Below are positions 63,364-64,000 of a stretch of 64,000 nt of DNA, piece after piece (positions within the stretch are counted from its first letter, which is position 1; every line of letters starts with the position of its first letter). The notes under the pieces were generated by a model. It saw nothing but the letters and a program-made list of their open reading frames with translations. It made no database searches and was not told the DNA's origin. This DNA comes from Nostoc sp. CENA543. GTDB lineage: Bacteria; Cyanobacteriota; Cyanobacteriia; Cyanobacteriales; Nostocaceae. The position numbers and the translations under genes were made by a program. Location: contig NZ_CP023278.1 of NCBI RefSeq assembly GCF_002896875.1, positions 2,852,001 through 2,916,000 on the forward strand, written 5' to 3'.

Positions 63364-64000
63364 ATGTCTCAACAATTCGCCACGACTGGAACTATTGCTG
63401 CGATCGCTACGGCTGTTGTCCCCCAACAGGGTAGTGTGGGTATTGTGCGGGTGTCTGGTGTTGAAGCCATGACTATTGCTCACACTGTGTTTTATGCGCC
63501 AGGGCGACAAGTTTGGGAAAGTCACCGGATTCTCTACGGCTACATTCGCCATCCCCAAACACAACAGCTTGTCGATGAGGCTTTGTTACTCATCATGAAA
63601 GCACCCCGTTCTTACACCCGTGAGGATGTGGTGGAATTCCATTGTCATGGCGGAATTATGGCTGTGCAGCAAGTGTTGCAACTTTGTTTAGAAAATGGTG
63701 CAAGATTGGCACAGCCTGGAGAATTTACCCTGCGCGCCTTTTTGAATGGCAGATTAGATTTAACCCAAGCAGAAAGTATTGCTGATTTAGTCGGTGCGAA
63801 ATCACTTCAGGCGGCTCAAACTGCTCTAGCTGGTTTACAGGGAAAATTAGCTCATCCCATCCGACAATTACGCGCTAACTGTCTGGATATTTTGGCAGAA
63901 ATTGAGGCTCGTATCGATTTTGAGGAAGACTTGCCTCCGTTGGATGATAAACAGATAATAGCAGATATTGAGCGCATTGCCGCAGAAATTACCAAATTAT
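63364..64000 (+). CDS. mnmE: tRNA modification GTPase MnmE, 5' part
   Basis: The first 212 codons, cut by the window end. The N-terminal sequence ([20 protein letters not shown], then VRVSG) and [20 protein letters not shown] match the MnmE/TrmE N-terminal folate-binding domain and the start of the helical domain. With MnmG, MnmE modifies U34 of certain tRNAs using 5,10-methylene-tetrahydrofolate. The GTPase domain lies beyond the window. The start ATG is fixed by the conserved N-terminus. Confidence 0.96.
   Translation, partial: MSQQFATTGTIAAIATAVVPQQGSVGIVRVSGVEAMTIAHTVFYAPGRQVWESHRILYGYIRHPQTQQLVDEALLLIMKAPRSYTREDVVEFHCHGGIMAVQQVLQLCLENGARLAQPGEFTLRAFLNGRLDLTQAESIADLVGAKSLQAAQTALAGLQGKLAHPIRQLRANCLDILAEIEARIDFEEDLPPLDDKQIIADIERIAAEITKL

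Noticed and set aside
1-64000. GCGATCGC octamers considered as regulatory sites
   Set aside because: They are scattered through genes and spacers alike, as expected for HIP1 in cyanobacterial genomes.

Overview
The window looks like a chromosomal segment of a filamentous, heterocyst-forming type cyanobacterium (Nostoc/Anabaena/Tolypothrix-like). Pointers: many GCGATCGC octamers (HIP1), short heptameric repeats in the spacers, the plastid-type genes ycf35 and ycf46, an rbp-rpsU pair, a XisI-family gene, a very large Ser/Thr-kinase/AAA/GAF/histidine-kinase protein, and a hybrid NRPS operon. Species cannot be named from the sequence alone.

Layout. 1-14086 (minus strand): a natural-product operon. 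A loading protein (acyl-AMP ligase, ketoreductase, carrier; 14086-9896) is followed one base later by a giant NRPS (9894 to beyond the window edge) that reads docking-C-A-PCP-E / C-A-PCP / C-A(cut). The loader resembles the aryl-pyruvate/aryl-lactate starter proteins of aeruginosin- and spumigin-type pathways, and module 1 makes a D-residue. 14087-17757: a repeat-rich spacer, a NACHT NTPase carrying an 84-residue alternating alanine-X repeat, and an orphan XisI. 17900-20784: an SLH/beta-helix protein and an unknown protein, then a MITE-like element.

21179-33527: a block of enzymes around a housekeeping histidyl-tRNA synthetase. They are a red-chlorophyll-catabolite-reductase-like protein, a nitrilase-fold protein, an aldehyde dehydrogenase, a DUF3598-like barrel, a Rid protein, an alpha/beta hydrolase, a DUF849/BKACE enzyme, a cyclic amidohydrolase, an AspH-type hydroxylase, an MDR oxidoreductase and an NTF2-like protein. 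Ring-opening, C-N hydrolysis, keto-acid cleavage and aldehyde oxidation suggest a degradative or salvage route for a nitrogenous cyclic compound. Three members (nitrilase, hydrolase, Rid) lack canonical catalytic residues.

33552-48595: a heme-oxygenase-fold protein, the 1.9-kilo-residue hybrid kinase, a DUF4212/sodium symporter pair, a site-2-protease-like protein, a large unknown protein and an ABC exporter. 48980-53270: a possible defence cassette (SF2 helicase-HNH fusion, Uma2 nuclease, GIY-YIG protein). Each of its three genes is preceded by a copy of the same dyad-containing upstream element.

53357-64000: mostly conserved housekeeping genes (ycf35, ycf46, a ribbon-helix-helix protein, methyltransferase, PrsW-like protease, rpsU, RRM protein, CysQ-like phosphatase, PfkB kinase, rsmI), a Uma2 protein with a coiled-coil heptad repeat, and the 5' part of mnmE. 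I saw no rRNA or tRNA genes, CRISPR arrays or intact transposases.
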